NCBI GenBank assembly: GCA_032358255.1
Contig: JAULBX010028271.1
Coordinates: forward strand, 62,001-126,000
Length of the DNA: 64,000 nt
Source of the DNA: Heterotrichella gracilis
Lineage: Eukaryota > Sar > Xanthophyceae > Tribonematales > Xanthonemataceae
Direction of reading: 5' to 3'
In this document: positions 25,401-35,800 of the stretch, piece after piece
How positions within the stretch are numbered: the stretch's first letter is position 1
How the letters are laid out: each line of letters begins with the position of its first letter
Program-made: the position numbers and the translations under genes
Notes under the pieces: generated by a model
What the model was told of the DNA's origin: nothing
What the model saw: the letters and a program-made list of their open reading frames with translations, nothing else
Databases searched by the model: none

Positions 25401-27569
25401 GTGGGTTTTAGGGTTCTGGGGGTTAGGCGTAGGGTGGCCGGGGCTGGGAAAGGGGATGTTGGCAGCTGTGGATCACATGGCTGTGCTGAGGTGGCACTCC
25501 TGAGAAACCCCAACAATGCACTGCCGAGACTGTGCCGCCATGCCTGCCATGGAATACCTGGCTAGGCGGCAGGCAATGCAAAACCCTGACAAAACCCCAA
25601 TGCAGCCTAGGCGTACCTAGCTGGGCCAAGGGGTGAGGGGTGGCACCAATCCGGTGGATAATACATTGCCGTCAAGGGAAGTACAGCTCTTGGGTAGCGG
25701 GATGCAAAACCCTACTGAAACCTCATTGGAACCCCAGACCCTGACCCAGTGCCTGTCATAGCTGACTGGGACGAATGCAAACCCTTACAAGGCCCTAGGC
25801 GTACCTGGCTAGGCCAAGGTGTGAGCGAGGGCTCCACTCCCGTGGACGATGCGCTGCCGCCAGGGGAGGCCGCCAGTGGCGATACGGCAGGCGTAGCCTC
25901 CTTCCAGCTCTGTGCCCCCATGATGAGGCTGGTGAGCGAGGGCTCGTTGTCGGTGTCCGCCACTGCACAGTTGTTTCTTGTGTTATGATCCAGCTGTAGC
26001 AATTCTTTCTTGTAAGTTACAACTTAACAACATTATTCTATGAGCAGAATTAAGCTGTACCAGCAAATGATTTATATAGCTTATAGCAGAGTTTTAGATA
26101 GCTCTGCCTCTTTACTTGTATAGGCTTTCCAAGCCATAACCAGTTATACTGGCATGCATGCCCAAGGAAGAATGCAACAATGGTCACACGCCAGGCACTC
26201 CAGCCCTTCTCGGTAGAGGACCACAGCCACGTCTCACTACACTTGATTGAAGCTTTGCTTCGAAAATTACACCTTGTTTGCAAGGATAATGCAGGCTCTC
26301 TTGTGACACCGTACCAAGGGGAATACTTTTATAGGGCTAATGTTATCTTAGTACCCTTTATGCACTTACGCTTTGGCCGGGGGTCGGCAAGGAGCAGCGG
26401 GGAGGAAGGCATGCTGGCCAGAAGGTCCGGGGGTAACCCATGCGCGGAAGACCCGTGGGGAGAGAGCGCATCCCGGGGCGCCAGCCCGAAAATCCCGCCC
26501 GCGGACGGCGTCTGCACCCCCGGCGGCGGCGTGGTGGGGAGGGCAGGCTGTGGGGACTGGCTGGTGGGCGACAGGTCCACCTCGATGTGGGTGGGTGGGA
26601 GGGGGGAGGGGGGGTGCTTGACGGGTGCGTCTGTGCCCTCCTCCTCCTCCTCTAGGATGGTGCCCGAGGCTATGTGTGGGGAGCCTGTGCCATTGGCGTG
26701 GGCGTCCCTGACCGGCAGGCTGCTGGGGAGGTTGGAAAAAAACTTAGCCACTTCAAATATAACCTAGTGAGCACTATGATACCACAATGACATGGCATAC
26801 GCCGGTCCCAAGCTTGAAAGCCTTATTCCAAGGTTAACTAATATATTGCATTTTGCAACGCGTTTGTGAGTGCATGTCACAAATATGTGTTACAGCCCAG
26901 GCAGGCAGGTGAGTCAGTCTTGCACATTTGGCCCCAAGCAGGTTTTCCTGCATACCTGTCTGGGGAGGTTGAGCTGAGGTACTCCTTGAAGGACGACTCT
27001 GGCATGCCCGACTCGTCATCTGAGAACCCCATCCCCGCGGGGTCCGACGCCATGCGCCCGGGGATCGCCACCGACCCCGCCGAGGATGACAACTCCGCCT
27101 CTACATCGGCCAAGGCAGAGGAGGAGGGTCCCAAGGGGCTGAGAAGGTGGGGGCTACCGTGGCCGTCACTGGCAGGGGCAGACTGGCCCAAGGGGCTGGG
27201 AGGGTGCGGGCTGCCATTGCTGCCAAGGGCGCCAGTGGGCACTTTAAAAGCTGCCACCTGCGCGGTGAGGGCTGATGGGGATGCTACCCGCGCGGACGGG
27301 GACGCAGTTTTCCCCGTGGGATCGAAGTTGGAAAGGATGCCGGAGGACATGCGCAGGGGCCCATGTGGTAGCTGGAGGCTGTCTACTGAGTCATGAAGAG
27401 GCATCTCACTACCTAGCTCGTCAGAGTGGGGGATGCCTATGGGCTGGGTGAGGAAAAAACCCTTAGGGGCCACCTCGGGCTGGGGCTTGGTCACCACGCC
27501 CTGTATGGGGCTGTTGTTTTCCAGCCGGGCTGCAGGTGGCGGTGGTTGCTGCTGCTGTACAGGCTCCAT
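13407..27569 (-). CDS. Ankyrin-repeat Raf-like protein kinase (MAPKKK group C / ILK-type)
   Basis: Minus-strand exons: 27569-26956, 26722-26370, 25962-25805, 25382-25179, 24842-24729, 24282-24189, 23945-23899, 23560-23427, 22913-22751, 22264-22091, 21730-21464, 21174-21011, 20773-20672, 20443-20314, 19894-19742, 19210-19050, 18604-18408, 17933-17809, 17501-17395, 16855-16732, a poorly bounded exon from 15791 to about 15290, 14168-14009, 13567-13407. Without the uncertain one they sum to 3906 bases (1301 residues). Residues 1-about 520 are Ser/Pro/Ala-rich. Ankyrin repeats (about 530-627) include CCDYDKRTPL|HLAASEG and GANVNAQDRWLRTPL. Kinase: glycine loop LGRGAFGEV, VAAK lysine (about 696), HRDLKPHN (about 787), DFGLSK (about 819), MAPEVFRKKPYNTKVDVYSY (about 893), SKRPSF. 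The C-terminal tail is low complexity with coiled-coil-like runs. All catalytic residues are present, so it should be an active Ser/Thr kinase. Ankyrin plus Raf-like domain is the plant ILK/VIK arrangement; the upstream signal is not known. Confidence 0.86.
13780..14062 (-). repeat. Three-copy ladder of a kinase exon donor edge (exon 14168-14009)
   Basis: The plus-strand phrase AGCCGCCTGTA(C/G)(G)AGGTGGTGGGGCT with AGGGG(C/T)TGCT occurs at the real exon end (14025-14060), at about 13910-13955 and, weaker, at 13787-13825. Confidence 0.75.
15850..16130. repeat. TGAC-rich minisatellite in a kinase intron
   Basis: Irregular tandem units of GACTGACTGACACATGGCGACC and GACTGACATGTGGC fill roughly 280 bases of intron. 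They have no coding potential. Confidence 0.75.
16934..16985 (-). repeat. Copy of a kinase exon acceptor edge
   Basis: CTTCTGAACCAGCTCCTGGC at 16815 (start of exon 16855-16732, antisense view) recurs at 16936, followed by CTGCACCTCCAGCTCAGATC. The two copies are separated by a TTTAGGG-like tract at 16878-16910. Confidence 0.8.
17148..17450 (-). repeat. Three-copy ladder of a kinase exon donor edge (exon 17501-17395)
   Basis: TTACCT(G/A)(G/T)GAGCTGCTGAGG plus AGCTGGC(T/C)GCTCGGT occurs at 17391, 17263 and 17151, each with the donor site (TTACCT on plus). Unit spacing is about 110-128 bases and the spacers are telomere-like TTTAGGG degenerations. Confidence 0.85.
18165..18482 (-). repeat. Three-copy ladder of a kinase exon donor edge (exon 18604-18408)
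   Basis: The block encoding MDIMRLKKQEELRYQEGEWD is present at about 18405-18480, 18286-18362 and 18169-18243. All three end in a usable donor. Donor positions 18408, 18288 and 18171 differ by 120 and 117 bases, multiples of three. A stop separates copies 1 and 2; copies 2 and 3 are open to each other. Confidence 0.88.
18855..19425 (-). repeat. Ladders on both sides of the kinase subdomain XI exon
   Basis: The donor edge (CACTCTCTGTACGAGTC...CAGCAGCGAC) occurs at 19047, 18963 and 18858. The acceptor edge (AACCAGCAGGACTCCAGGATCTC...CGCCCAT(G/C)ACCTG) occurs at the real exon (to 19212) and again at 19369-19415, with a shorter remnant at about 19285-19320. Confidence 0.82.
19600..20240 (-). repeat. 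Edge copies flanking kinase exon 19894-19742
   Basis: The acceptor side (GGTTGTAGAACAGCT..ATGGA(A/G)TAGCT(A/G)TACACGTC(A/G)ACCTGGGGG) is repeated at 20036-20095 with a fainter copy at about 20200-20235. The donor side (CCCCATCCACACAGTCATGG) is repeated at 19622-19645. Confidence 0.78.
21225..21395 (-). repeat. Two copies of the catalytic-loop exon acceptor edge
   Basis: The exon edge seen on plus as GGTGGATGATGGCGGTGGGGCGCAG (21136) recurs as GTGGATGATAGCGGCAGGGCACAG (21234) and GTAAATGATGGTGGTGGAACGCAG (21349). Both copies lack the HRD codons further in. Confidence 0.7.
21777..21846 (-). repeat. Duplicate of the VAAK-lysine kinase exon edge
   Basis: The upstream copy (from 21843) encodes VRWRGAEVAAKLIDAF and carries a good acceptor. 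It then diverges after AATCTGGAAGA. The downstream copy (exon 21730-21464) encodes ARWRGTEVAAKLIDAP and continues into the kinase. Their starts are 113 bases apart, so they are not in the same frame. Confidence 0.8.
22558..23118 (-). repeat. Copies of the second ankyrin exon on both sides
   Basis: A near-full-length copy of exon 22913-22751 lies at about 22565-22680. It lost one base within GCGCTGGCAAAGGTG, so it is frameshifted. A copy of the exon start (GAGGGGGTCCATGACAGTCACC on minus) lies at 23049-23118. Pure CCA microsatellites separate the units. Confidence 0.8.
23318..23380 (-). repeat. Copy of the first ankyrin exon donor edge
   Basis: CCTACAG(T/C)(G)(G)..GTGCGCTTGTC(G/A)TAGTCGCAGCACC(G/A)ATCCAGCTGCAGG(T/C)TGTACTT occurs at the real edge (23422) and again at 23319. 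Confidence 0.85.
24405..24475 (-). repeat. Copy of kinase exon 24282-24189 edge
   Basis: ATCTCAGCAGTGCCAGCCTCC at about 24444 repeats the plus-strand view of the exon start (TTTCAGCAGTGCCAGCCTCC, 24261). Confidence 0.65.
25605..25665 (-). repeat. Copy of kinase exon 25962-25805 donor edge
   Basis: AGGCGTACCT(A)GCT(G)GGCCAAGG(G)GTGAG recurs at 25610 relative to 25797, each preceded by a CAAAACCCTnACAA tract. Confidence 0.7.
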
Positions 27570-28486
27570 GGTGGGTGGTGGGTGGTGGGTGGTGGGTGGG
27601 AGGGGTCGGGAGCTGTTGCCACGCAAGTTGGCGGGCTACAGGGGGTCACTGTGAGATGTGAGGTGATGAGGTGGTGCCCCAGGGTCCCTGGCTGCTGCTG
27701 CCGCTGCTGCCCAGCCAGGGTGGAAGTGCAGGCGCCGCTGCTGACATGGCTTCCATTTGGCTACCTACACAGCCTCAACGGCAGCTTCATGTGCAGCCCA
27801 ACAGCTCTTTGTTGGCCACAGGATCCTTCTCAAGCCACCACACAAAGGGCTGTATAATAATACTTTGGTTGGCTGTGGTGGGTGGCTGTAATGGGCCGCA
27901 GTGGAGGTTGAAGGTGAGGGGTTTGCCTTGTTGGTCCACTGGAAGTGATCTCGTTAAAGCTGGTTACCGCAACAGGGTGTGCACTGGGCAGCCTCGTGGG
28001 CCCCAGTGAGCTTCTGCTATGCTTCTGAAGCCTCCATGGCTTGGTGTTATTCAGCTAGGCAACGCCAGGTGACACCGTTACCTGCAACAAGGGCCAAAGC
28101 TAGGCAATCAGGTACCTCCAGAAAGTGGGGGGTTTAATGGACAGGAACGCAGGCCTCGCACTCGATGAGAAAATACTAGTGGTATCGGGCCCCTTCCAAC
28201 TATATTAAACGTGCGCCATGGAAGCGTGCACGTTGCTGCGTGCTTATCATGTCTTTCCGGCTGATGGCATACACACGAGGTCACGTGCTGCGACAGCGCC
28301 ACTTCGTGAGCAACAGGGTTTGGAGCAACGCGGGGGTTTAGGAGTTCCGACACGGTTTTATGGGCACGGTTGCTTCCCAGCTGCTGTGCAATGCAGCTAT
28401 TCAATGTCAGCGACACTGCTGGAAAAAAACAGGACTGCACATGACCCCAGCAAGACACATGAGGGTCAGCCGGGTTCTTCTGTGCA

Positions 28487-28555
28487 CTGGCCAGGTAGCA
28501 AGAAGTGCGCCTCAAGGCGAGACTAAAGATCTGAATAGGGGGCTCGAAACCCAGC
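28487..28555 (+). repeat. tRNA-like segment, possible SINE head
   Basis: An A-box-like TGGCCAGGTAGC is followed about 20 bases later by AAGGCGAGACTAAAGATCT, resembling the D-loop/anticodon region of tRNA-Leu. A B-box-like GGCTCGAAACC comes next. Pairing is too poor for a functional tRNA. Confidence 0.35.
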
Positions 28556-29059
28556 AGGGAAAACGGTGGGCGAGTATACCACAGCGGTGCAAGGCTCCAA
28601 GGAAGGTAGCAAGGGTGTACTCTGTCATGGGGCATGAAGCGTGGTAGCGGCACTGTAGTAAGGGCTTCACCAGCTGTTGTCGCTATAAGAAGTAGGAAGG
28701 CCACGAAACCTGTTGTCCGTTTGTGTCGGTGTGTGAGGCGTACTTTAAAACCCTTACCTGGATTGTACAGCCCAGATGGATGTCTGACTGACCAGCCGCG
28801 ATTCCAGTGCAGGGTTCTTGGTGTTGAAGCTGCTAGATATCCTGGTAGCTCAGCAAACGTCCAACGCAACCCAGTCGAGATTACGATGCGGTTGAAAACA
28901 GCTGTAGATGGCTTTGGTAAAGGCTTTGTCGCAATGTTTGTGAGCTCAGGGCTGGCGAAGATACCACTACAGTCACGCCATCACGTAAGCCTCCTGGACT
29001 TTATTTCCCCCCCCCCCTACCGTGGAAACCCTCCGAGGGTAATGTTTGTCCTGGTCCTT

Positions 29060-29290
29060 GACCAAAATTGGGTAACTGTGATAACCAGGAAACCAGGTGA
29101 CCTTAGGTCAGACCAAGGCAAGGGGTTTGGTAACCAGGAAACCTTGGTAACCAGGAAACCACACATTGAGACTGAGTAAGGTTGACCATATGCATGCATG
29201 CATATGCAGTTATAAAGTTACCAGGTTACCTGGTTACCAACTCATTTACTTGGTAACTGGCCTTTTGGCTGGTTACCTGGTAACTTGATA
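29060..29290. repeat. GGTAACC direct and inverted repeat cluster upstream of a start codon
   Basis: Three direct copies of (G)(G/A)TAACCAGGAAACC (about 29078, 29130, 29146) face inverted copies (GGTTACCTGGTTACC, GGTTACCTGGTAAC at 29223-29285). A 20-base perfect palindrome (CATATGCATG and its complement, 29187-29206) lies between them. The cluster ends about 40 bases before the ATG at 29328. Confidence 0.8.
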
Positions 29291-29327
29291 AAAGCGGGTG
29301 GGGGAGCCCAAGCCCAAGACATACAAG

Positions 29328-31172
29328 ATGCCTCTGGACCATGACAAAATAGTTTCAGCCATCCTTGACCAGTTGGCTGGCAAAACCGTGGAAGAACAAG
29401 CTGCCCACGTGTACATGATTATCACTATGGCCCCTATCAACGACGACCTGCTGAAACTCCTGACGCTCGCCCTGCCGCACGAGGTCCGACGCGCCCTGAA
29501 GAGCGGTGAGCAAACCAGGAGCAAGTGTGCAGGTTGCAGACAAACGTTATCTGCACTACCGGCCCTCTGACTGCGTGTCTGACTTACCACACGTTTGTTT
29601 GCACGGACCACCTGCAGTCATGAACCTCGCCGTCAGTTTCAGCAGTTAGTTTTAGCAACCCATCACCCCTGCATCGCATGCACGGCCCCCCAACTTTATA
29701 GTTTGTGCCCCTTAAAATAAACGGCTTTTCTTACGAGGATGCAGGCTTTTCTAAGGCTGACAGTGTTGCACAGGGCATTCTGCGGCTGGGCCTTCCACAG
29801 CAGAGCCTGCCACTCCAGCGCCTCCCACAGCTGGGGCTACCCCGGCAGTCCCGGCGTCTTATGGTACGTTGGTGAAGTATGAAAGTGTTCTTGAGATCAC
29901 CCTGTGTCTGTCAAGTAGTATGGCTTTTTCCCCTCTTGACTCGTAGTGCGTGCTGTACTACATTAAACCACGTTGTAGGGGCAATAAACCCCCACAGATT
30001 TTCGTGCATTTCCACCAAGATGTTGCAAGCAGCACAAGCTTCTTCTTAGGAGAGTCACGCCTGGTTCGTGGTTAAGGTTCAAAGCTTAAGCTGCTGCCAA
30101 ATGCTTGCAAAATCTTTTTGGAAGCTACTCGTTGTTGAACAAAACCCATTTGGCCTGCTTGACCTTGACGTTGCTTTGTATGCCAGGGCTGAACGATTGC
30201 AACCTGCTTGGCCCGGTGTGGCGAAAATACCTGCCACCAAAGCTGGCTGAGGGTATGAGCCAGCAGAGTCAGGAGGTGATAGACCGACTGCTCAGCGAGG
30301 CCTGGAGCCACAAGACCATGATGGACTGGATCCGGGACCGCAACATCGCCCCCGCAGAGTCTGACAGGTCAGGAAGTTCAGGTCCCCTCCCTGGTTCCCC
30401 CATGAGCATGGACCAGACGACCACACCACAGTCAAAAGCAAACCCCTCTGCGTCTGGCTCAGGCACTTCAAGATACCTCTGAGCTGGGGTTGTGTGTCCC
30501 ACCAGGGGTACCCGGAGGAGGTCAAAGAAGGGGCACAAGCGAGGCAAGCGCTCCCCCGGGATGGTGCACGTGAAAGCCTCCAGCAGTGTACCAACCCTTC
30601 CAACTATTTATGAGAGCGAGGAGGACACGCTGCTGCCAAGGACGCCTACCCTTTCACCCTGTGCAAGCCCTTGAGCCCGCATCCTCACCAGACTGGGCCG
30701 CCACAAAAGTGTCATCCCAAGGATGGGGCATGGAGCTCCTTCAAGAGCCGAGTGCGGCAACTACCTCAATAAGAGCAACGCCTTGCTTCAATGCTCCTCA
30801 CCCACGCCACATGGTTGAACCGTGCCACTTTCAGCCGTCCATCCGCCAGAGTGCGCTGGTGGCAGCAATGAGTCCTTGCATTCAAGACAGTTTAAAAAGG
30901 GTAAGTGCCTCCGGTTGATATGCAAATGTACAGCTGAATACTGCTGTCACATGGGTAACACATGCCATGATGAGGTGGCTTGCATCCTTTCTATGTGAAC
31001 CCTGAGCTCATTGGGGTGTAGCTGTCAGCATGGTTGGATTTTTTTGAAGCACATTGTCCTGGGTTTTCTAAGTGTGCCTGCTGCAGTTTGTTTGTTTGTT
31101 TCACACTGTGCTTCCTAAGTGTGCATTTTTATTTCACAGTATTCCCTGCCAGATGAACCCTTGGCCATGTGA
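29328..31172 (+). CDS. Unrecognised protein, about 292 aa
   Basis: Proposed exons: 29328-29505, 29745-29867, 30187-30367, 30506-30660, 30692-30900, 31140-31172; 879 bases, in phase throughout. The N-terminal half is helical (DHDKIVSAILDQLAGKTVEE, NDDLLKLLTLALPHEVRRAL, then QQSLPLQRLPQLGLPRQS). The middle has KLAEGMSQQSQEVIDRLLSE and a highly basic patch (RRRSKKGHKRGKR) that could be a nuclear signal or nucleic-acid contact. The rest is Ser/Pro-rich. I recognise no family. Weak points are the donor of exon 2 (C|GTTGGT) and a 31-base gap between exons 4 and 5, which is too short for a normal intron. The last exon is only YSLPDEPLAM-stop. Confidence 0.6.
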
Positions 31173-32890
31173 TTTAGCTGCGCTGACACCGCCAGTGCAG
31201 AGACGCCATGGTGGTATAAGCAGTGCCACTGCCGGGACAGGGCTGGATGGCGAAAGACATGTAGGACTGACCGCTAACCTGGCTTTCTTGCTGGGCCGCA
31301 TATAAAGTAAGTATTGAACCCTTGGCCATGCATTCTCGACCACAGACTGCCACAGACATGGGTGCCTGGTACATGCCGTGTGGCAGTATGTTGCGGCTTC
31401 TTACTATTGCTATTTTGTGAGGGTTGGCTACCATCGAAGCTGTCACAGAGTGAGTCACCCTGCTCTCCCAGTGGTGAATGCTGTTGCTGCTGTATCTCAA
31501 TGCCATCCACCCGAATTGCCTATCTGATGTCGTTTTCCAAAGTAAATTGAAATCGTAGCCCATTGACGTCGCATCGGTTGACCTGCTCATACCCTGTGGT
31601 TTTGCCCTGTATGGCTATCAAATCACCAGGGTATTAGCGCTTCAACCAGATGCAATGACGAGAGGTTACGACCATAATGTTGTTTAGCAGACGACATCAG
31701 ACAATCGATCAGGCACTGCATTGACGTTCAGCAGCAAAATGTTCACCACTGGAGACCAGGTTGAACAGCCCATTGAGCACACACCCTCACCCGCAAGGGG
31801 TGGCATGGAGCTTCCCGGGTCACGACGCTTCCCCAATGAAAGCACCGCCTTGTATTCATATTCCTCACCCAATGGCTCTTGTGACCCTGACCAGTTGCTG
31901 CTGGGCAGTGCTGCAGAGTCCGCTGGCAGCAGCATGGAGGCGTTTGAGCACGCCTCCTGTACCTCTTCCCCAGCTGCAGCCAAGGTCATCGTGGATGCCC
32001 TAGATGCCCCCTGCACTGGTGGCCACACACCAACACCGTGCTTGTCTGGCACAGCAAGAGGAGACTGCTTCAGCGGTAGCAGGAGATTGCCACTGCCAGC
32101 ACTGGCCACAAGGGACTGGGCCTGATTGACCCCACTACCGCTTTCGCTCTTATCGGAAGTGTTCATGTCAAATTTTCCCTAGTGGCACAGGCCAGATTTC
32201 TGTCAAATAGCTGTCGATATGATTTAACCTGATTACAATATGCACCGAGGGAACAGTCGTCTGTATGGGCAATGTATGGGTTGACCTTGACGTTGCAATC
32301 ATTGCATGCTGCAGTGTCTGCTTGCTACCGTATAAATTATGCAGTATTTGCTTGCTCAGCAAGTATGGCAAGCTGCAGCACTAGGGATTGCGTAGCACGT
32401 CAGTGTGTGAGTTTCACGCCGTGAAAAGTTTTACCTACATACTGAGGAATCAATCAGCTGTAAACTTATAATGGATTTAACCTAATAAATGTCTAAATAG
32501 GTGTCTGGCTGCGAAACGTCGCAGCGAAATGTTACAGTAGGCCACTCCCGAGAAGGGGAGGGGAGGCAGCTGTATAGGGAGACATGCAGAGCAAACCTGC
32601 AAACATGGTCAGGCAAGCAGGGATGAAATTTTGCCCAGTCAACAGGTAATTTTCTGTCACACATGAGGAAGTTTGCATTTCCAATGTGCACACCAGCAGC
32701 TGACATGCCCGCTTAAATTATGTCTGCTCGTCCCCTGTCCACGTTCAGTACACCTGAATGAACAGAGGTTCATCTATTTTGCTTGCAGCGATAAGAGGCA
32801 AGTTTTTGCGTAGACAGTGTTGATTTCTACGTAGTTGGAAGCCAACAGGGGGTTGTATACCTATACCCCAACGTGCCACAACACTTTGTC
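31173..32890. other. Intergenic region before the CFAP20-domain gene
   Basis: Just past the stop, GAACCCTTGGCCATG is repeated at 31316, an echo of the last exon of the upstream gene. One possible minus-strand ORF is listed separately. The rest shows no recognisable feature. Confidence 0.4.
31684..32166 (-). CDS. Possible single-exon ORF, Ser/Ala/Gly-rich, 160 aa
   Basis: An ATG-to-stop frame with a plausible soluble, low-complexity product (MNTSDKSESGSGVNQ...). The plus strand is also open over 31721-32125 with comparable composition, so codon bias does not decide the strand. No domain is recognisable. It may be non-coding. Confidence 0.25.
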   Translation of the reverse strand: MNTSDKSESGSGVNQAQSLVASAGSGNLLLPLKQSPLAVPDKHGVGVWPPVQGASRASTMTLAAAGEEVQEACSNASMLLPADSAALPSSNWSGSQEPLGEEYEYKAVLSLGKRRDPGSSMPPLAGEGVCSMGCSTWSPVVNILLLNVNAVPDRLSDVVC

Positions 32891-35800
32891 ATGACCCCAT
32901 GCCGTGCCATGCCCAAACCCACCCACGATATGGTTTCGGACGACTACCAAGGAGGAGAAAGCTTCGAGCTCCTCTCTGCTCAGGGCAGGGACCCTCTACA
33001 CAACTGGCAAACCACCCCGAAAGCTTTACTGAAGGTATGACGGTAACTTCTGCCATTTGCTCTGCTTCGGTTGCTTCAGCTAACCCCTTTCAAGTGCAGG
33101 GGTACGACAAATCCGTGAAAGGCTATGCGTTCACCACAGCAGAGCCGCTGCAGCTCAATTTGCCGGGGAATGCAAAAAAGTCCAGTACGCCATGCATGCC
33201 ATAGCAATACATGCCATAACATTGGGTAAACACACACAGGGATATCTCATTGTGCACAGGCAGCAGAACCCACTACGTTGAATAGCCATTCATGGCGTGT
33301 TATATATGAATTGCAGACTCCGCAGTGTTCAACGCCGATTGGCCTCGTTCAACTTTCTGATGTTATAACATCATTGGTGCAGTGACACTGCAGCAACCCA
33401 CACTGGTCCTCCAGCTTAAGTGCCTTGACCCCCAGCTCACACTGTCCTTGGAGATTGGGTAAGTGGGCAGGGTTGGCAGGCAGCAAGAAACACATTTCCT
33501 AACACAGAACACCCAAACATTCCTGGTTTCAGATTCCCAATGATACCCTTGTCAGCTGCGTTGTCCCTATCTCACTGACTTCACTGCTGGCATTATCCCT
33601 GTCTCAACACCCTTATTCCCCTCACTTCCAGCTGCCTGGACAAGGCTAGGGCCAGGAAGCGCTTGTACTTTTCCTCCTGTTTCACCGAAGTGAAGCCCTC
33701 GCCCCTGCACTGCCAAGTGCCACTCCCCGAGGCACCCAAGGGCTCCTGGACCAACCTGGGCATAGTGGTGCCTCAGGTGGTGGCAGCCTGCTTCCCTGGA
33801 TTTGTGGCGGCAACCATCGACTATGTGGCTGTGCATGGCTCTTTCCAGGTGAGCAACTGCAACAGACTGTGTATGGCAACCACGATGCAAAGCATGCTGC
33901 AAAGAATGGGAAAAGCGTGCGGCTGGCTCTCCCTCGCTCTGTCATTTGTCTATCAACGCGTAATTATTATTTGAGGCAAGGCGTGCATTTATTGTCCTAG
34001 TTTTTTTTATTTTAATACTGGATGTTGCTTGTGCAGATTCGGCGCGTGTTCACCCTCAAGTCAGTTCCAACTTCCAATGCGGGGTTGAACATACCCACCA
34101 CCCTCCAGTTCCATGCCTCAACGCCGTATTTGAATGTGCTGGTGGACAGGGCGTCGGTTCTGCAATACAAAGGTATGGGCCTGCAAAACCCCGCTGCTTT
34201 GGAGAGGGAAGAGAATGGTTGCAGTCGCTCATCAGAATAGATAATTGGGCATTAGTGCAACTGCATGGCACCATGGAAAGTGCCATGGAAGTCATTCCTG
34301 GGCCCCAGCCTGTGAACAAAGGTCAGCAAGGAGGTCAGCATATCCCGTCACTTTGACCAAGATATAAACCCTAATCCTGAACCCTATCACACCACTGCCC
34401 AGGCCTGGCCACAGCACCCAAGGCAGCCACATCCACCAGCAGGCCAGGATCACCTTCAGCCAAGGCCAATGCCCCATTGCTAGCATTTGGCTCCAAGGCG
34501 CCCACCACCCCCCGCACCAACCCCCGGGCGCGAACTACCCGCACCCCCTCCCAGGCGGAGCACCCACCCCCAACACCGGTGGCGCTTGCGGTGGGGCATG
34601 GGGAGGGGGATGGTGCCAGCAGCCCCGCAGCCAAGCGCACCCTCCAGCACCGCTTGCGCTCCACTGGCCGCCCCTTGACACCCGCCAAGCCTGTCCAGGT
34701 CAAAGAAGCCGGGGATTTGTTCATTGGTGCTGCCAGCTCAGCAGGGTCAGGCCAGGTGGCGCAGCAGCAGGCTAGCAGCACAGCTACCGGAGCCATGCGG
34801 CACAATCAGCCAGGGTCGGGCATTGGGCACCCATCCTATCCTTCCGCAGGTGTAGCGCCCAGACCAGCCACCGCTGGTGCAGTACCCGTGGTTGCAGAGG
34901 GCCCTGCGCCACATGCCTCGAGTTGTGAAGGTGGTGCAGGCGTACCCGAGGTTGCACCTGTGGGCGCTGAATTTGATGGCGCTCACCCGGTGACAACCGG
35001 CTCGGTGTACCTATCGCCTGTGGAGGGTGTTGCTGGTGGTGGTGTTCCTGGTGGTGGTGGTGGTGGTGTGGTTGGTACTGTGCATGGGGAGGAGGTGGAT
35101 GCCAAGGGTCAGCTGTTGGCTGATCTAAGCTCCAAGCTGGAGAAGCTGAGGACCAGGATACCATCCATCCATGCACCAGGCCCAACAAAACTGCCTGTCG
35201 TTTCTGGGGCGGAGCCAGGCAGTCCTGCAGTGGCAGGTGCGCATCTTGCTGTGGTTGGTGTGCGGGTGCATGGCAGGGATCGTAGCCTTGCAACAGCGAT
35301 TGATTGTGGTCGCGGTTGGTTGGGCTCTGGCAGTGACGCCCCGCACTAAAAAAACCTCACGACTGTTGAAATTATGACCCATGCCGTGTGTGCGTGGCAG
35401 ATGCCTTGCCAGAACTGATCAGCAATCGACTGCAGCTGTGTCAATACGCGGTATGCTACATGTTATTCCAATTTCAATATTGCATTAGATAGCAGGCAAC
35501 TGGGGCCGTATGTGGAGCACCGCATTCATTTTGCTGAAATTGGGCATTTTCTGTTCGTGGCAGATGTTGCGCAAAACCCCATCAGCCCCTCGCCACTCAG
35601 CAAGCTGCAGCAGCTGCGGATGGCCAGGAGGGCACGCGAGGAGGCACCCGCCAGCCCACTCTCACATGGCGACACAACCAAACCTGGTAGGGGACATAGT
35701 GGAGAGGAGGATAGTGCCTTGCCATTTGTGCTGACTCCCCAATGCGCTTGTTCAGGACTAGGCCACAAACCACATATCAGTTTTATTATTAACTGAAAAA

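Larger units (their letters stand above)
27570..29327. other. Divergent intergenic region, kinase / unknown protein
   Basis: Contains both promoters. An in-frame ATG at 27626 could extend the kinase N-terminus by 19 residues. The 253-codon minus-strand open frame at 28108-28869 has no recognisable domain and an unusual Cys/His/Pro composition; I do not call it a gene. A tRNA-like segment and a GGTAACC repeat cluster are listed separately. Confidence 0.45.

Noticed and set aside
28108-28869. 253-codon minus-strand open frame in the kinase/unknown-protein intergenic region
   Set aside because: No domain, odd Cys/His/Pro-rich composition and overlap with a tRNA-like segment; more likely chance or repeat-derived.
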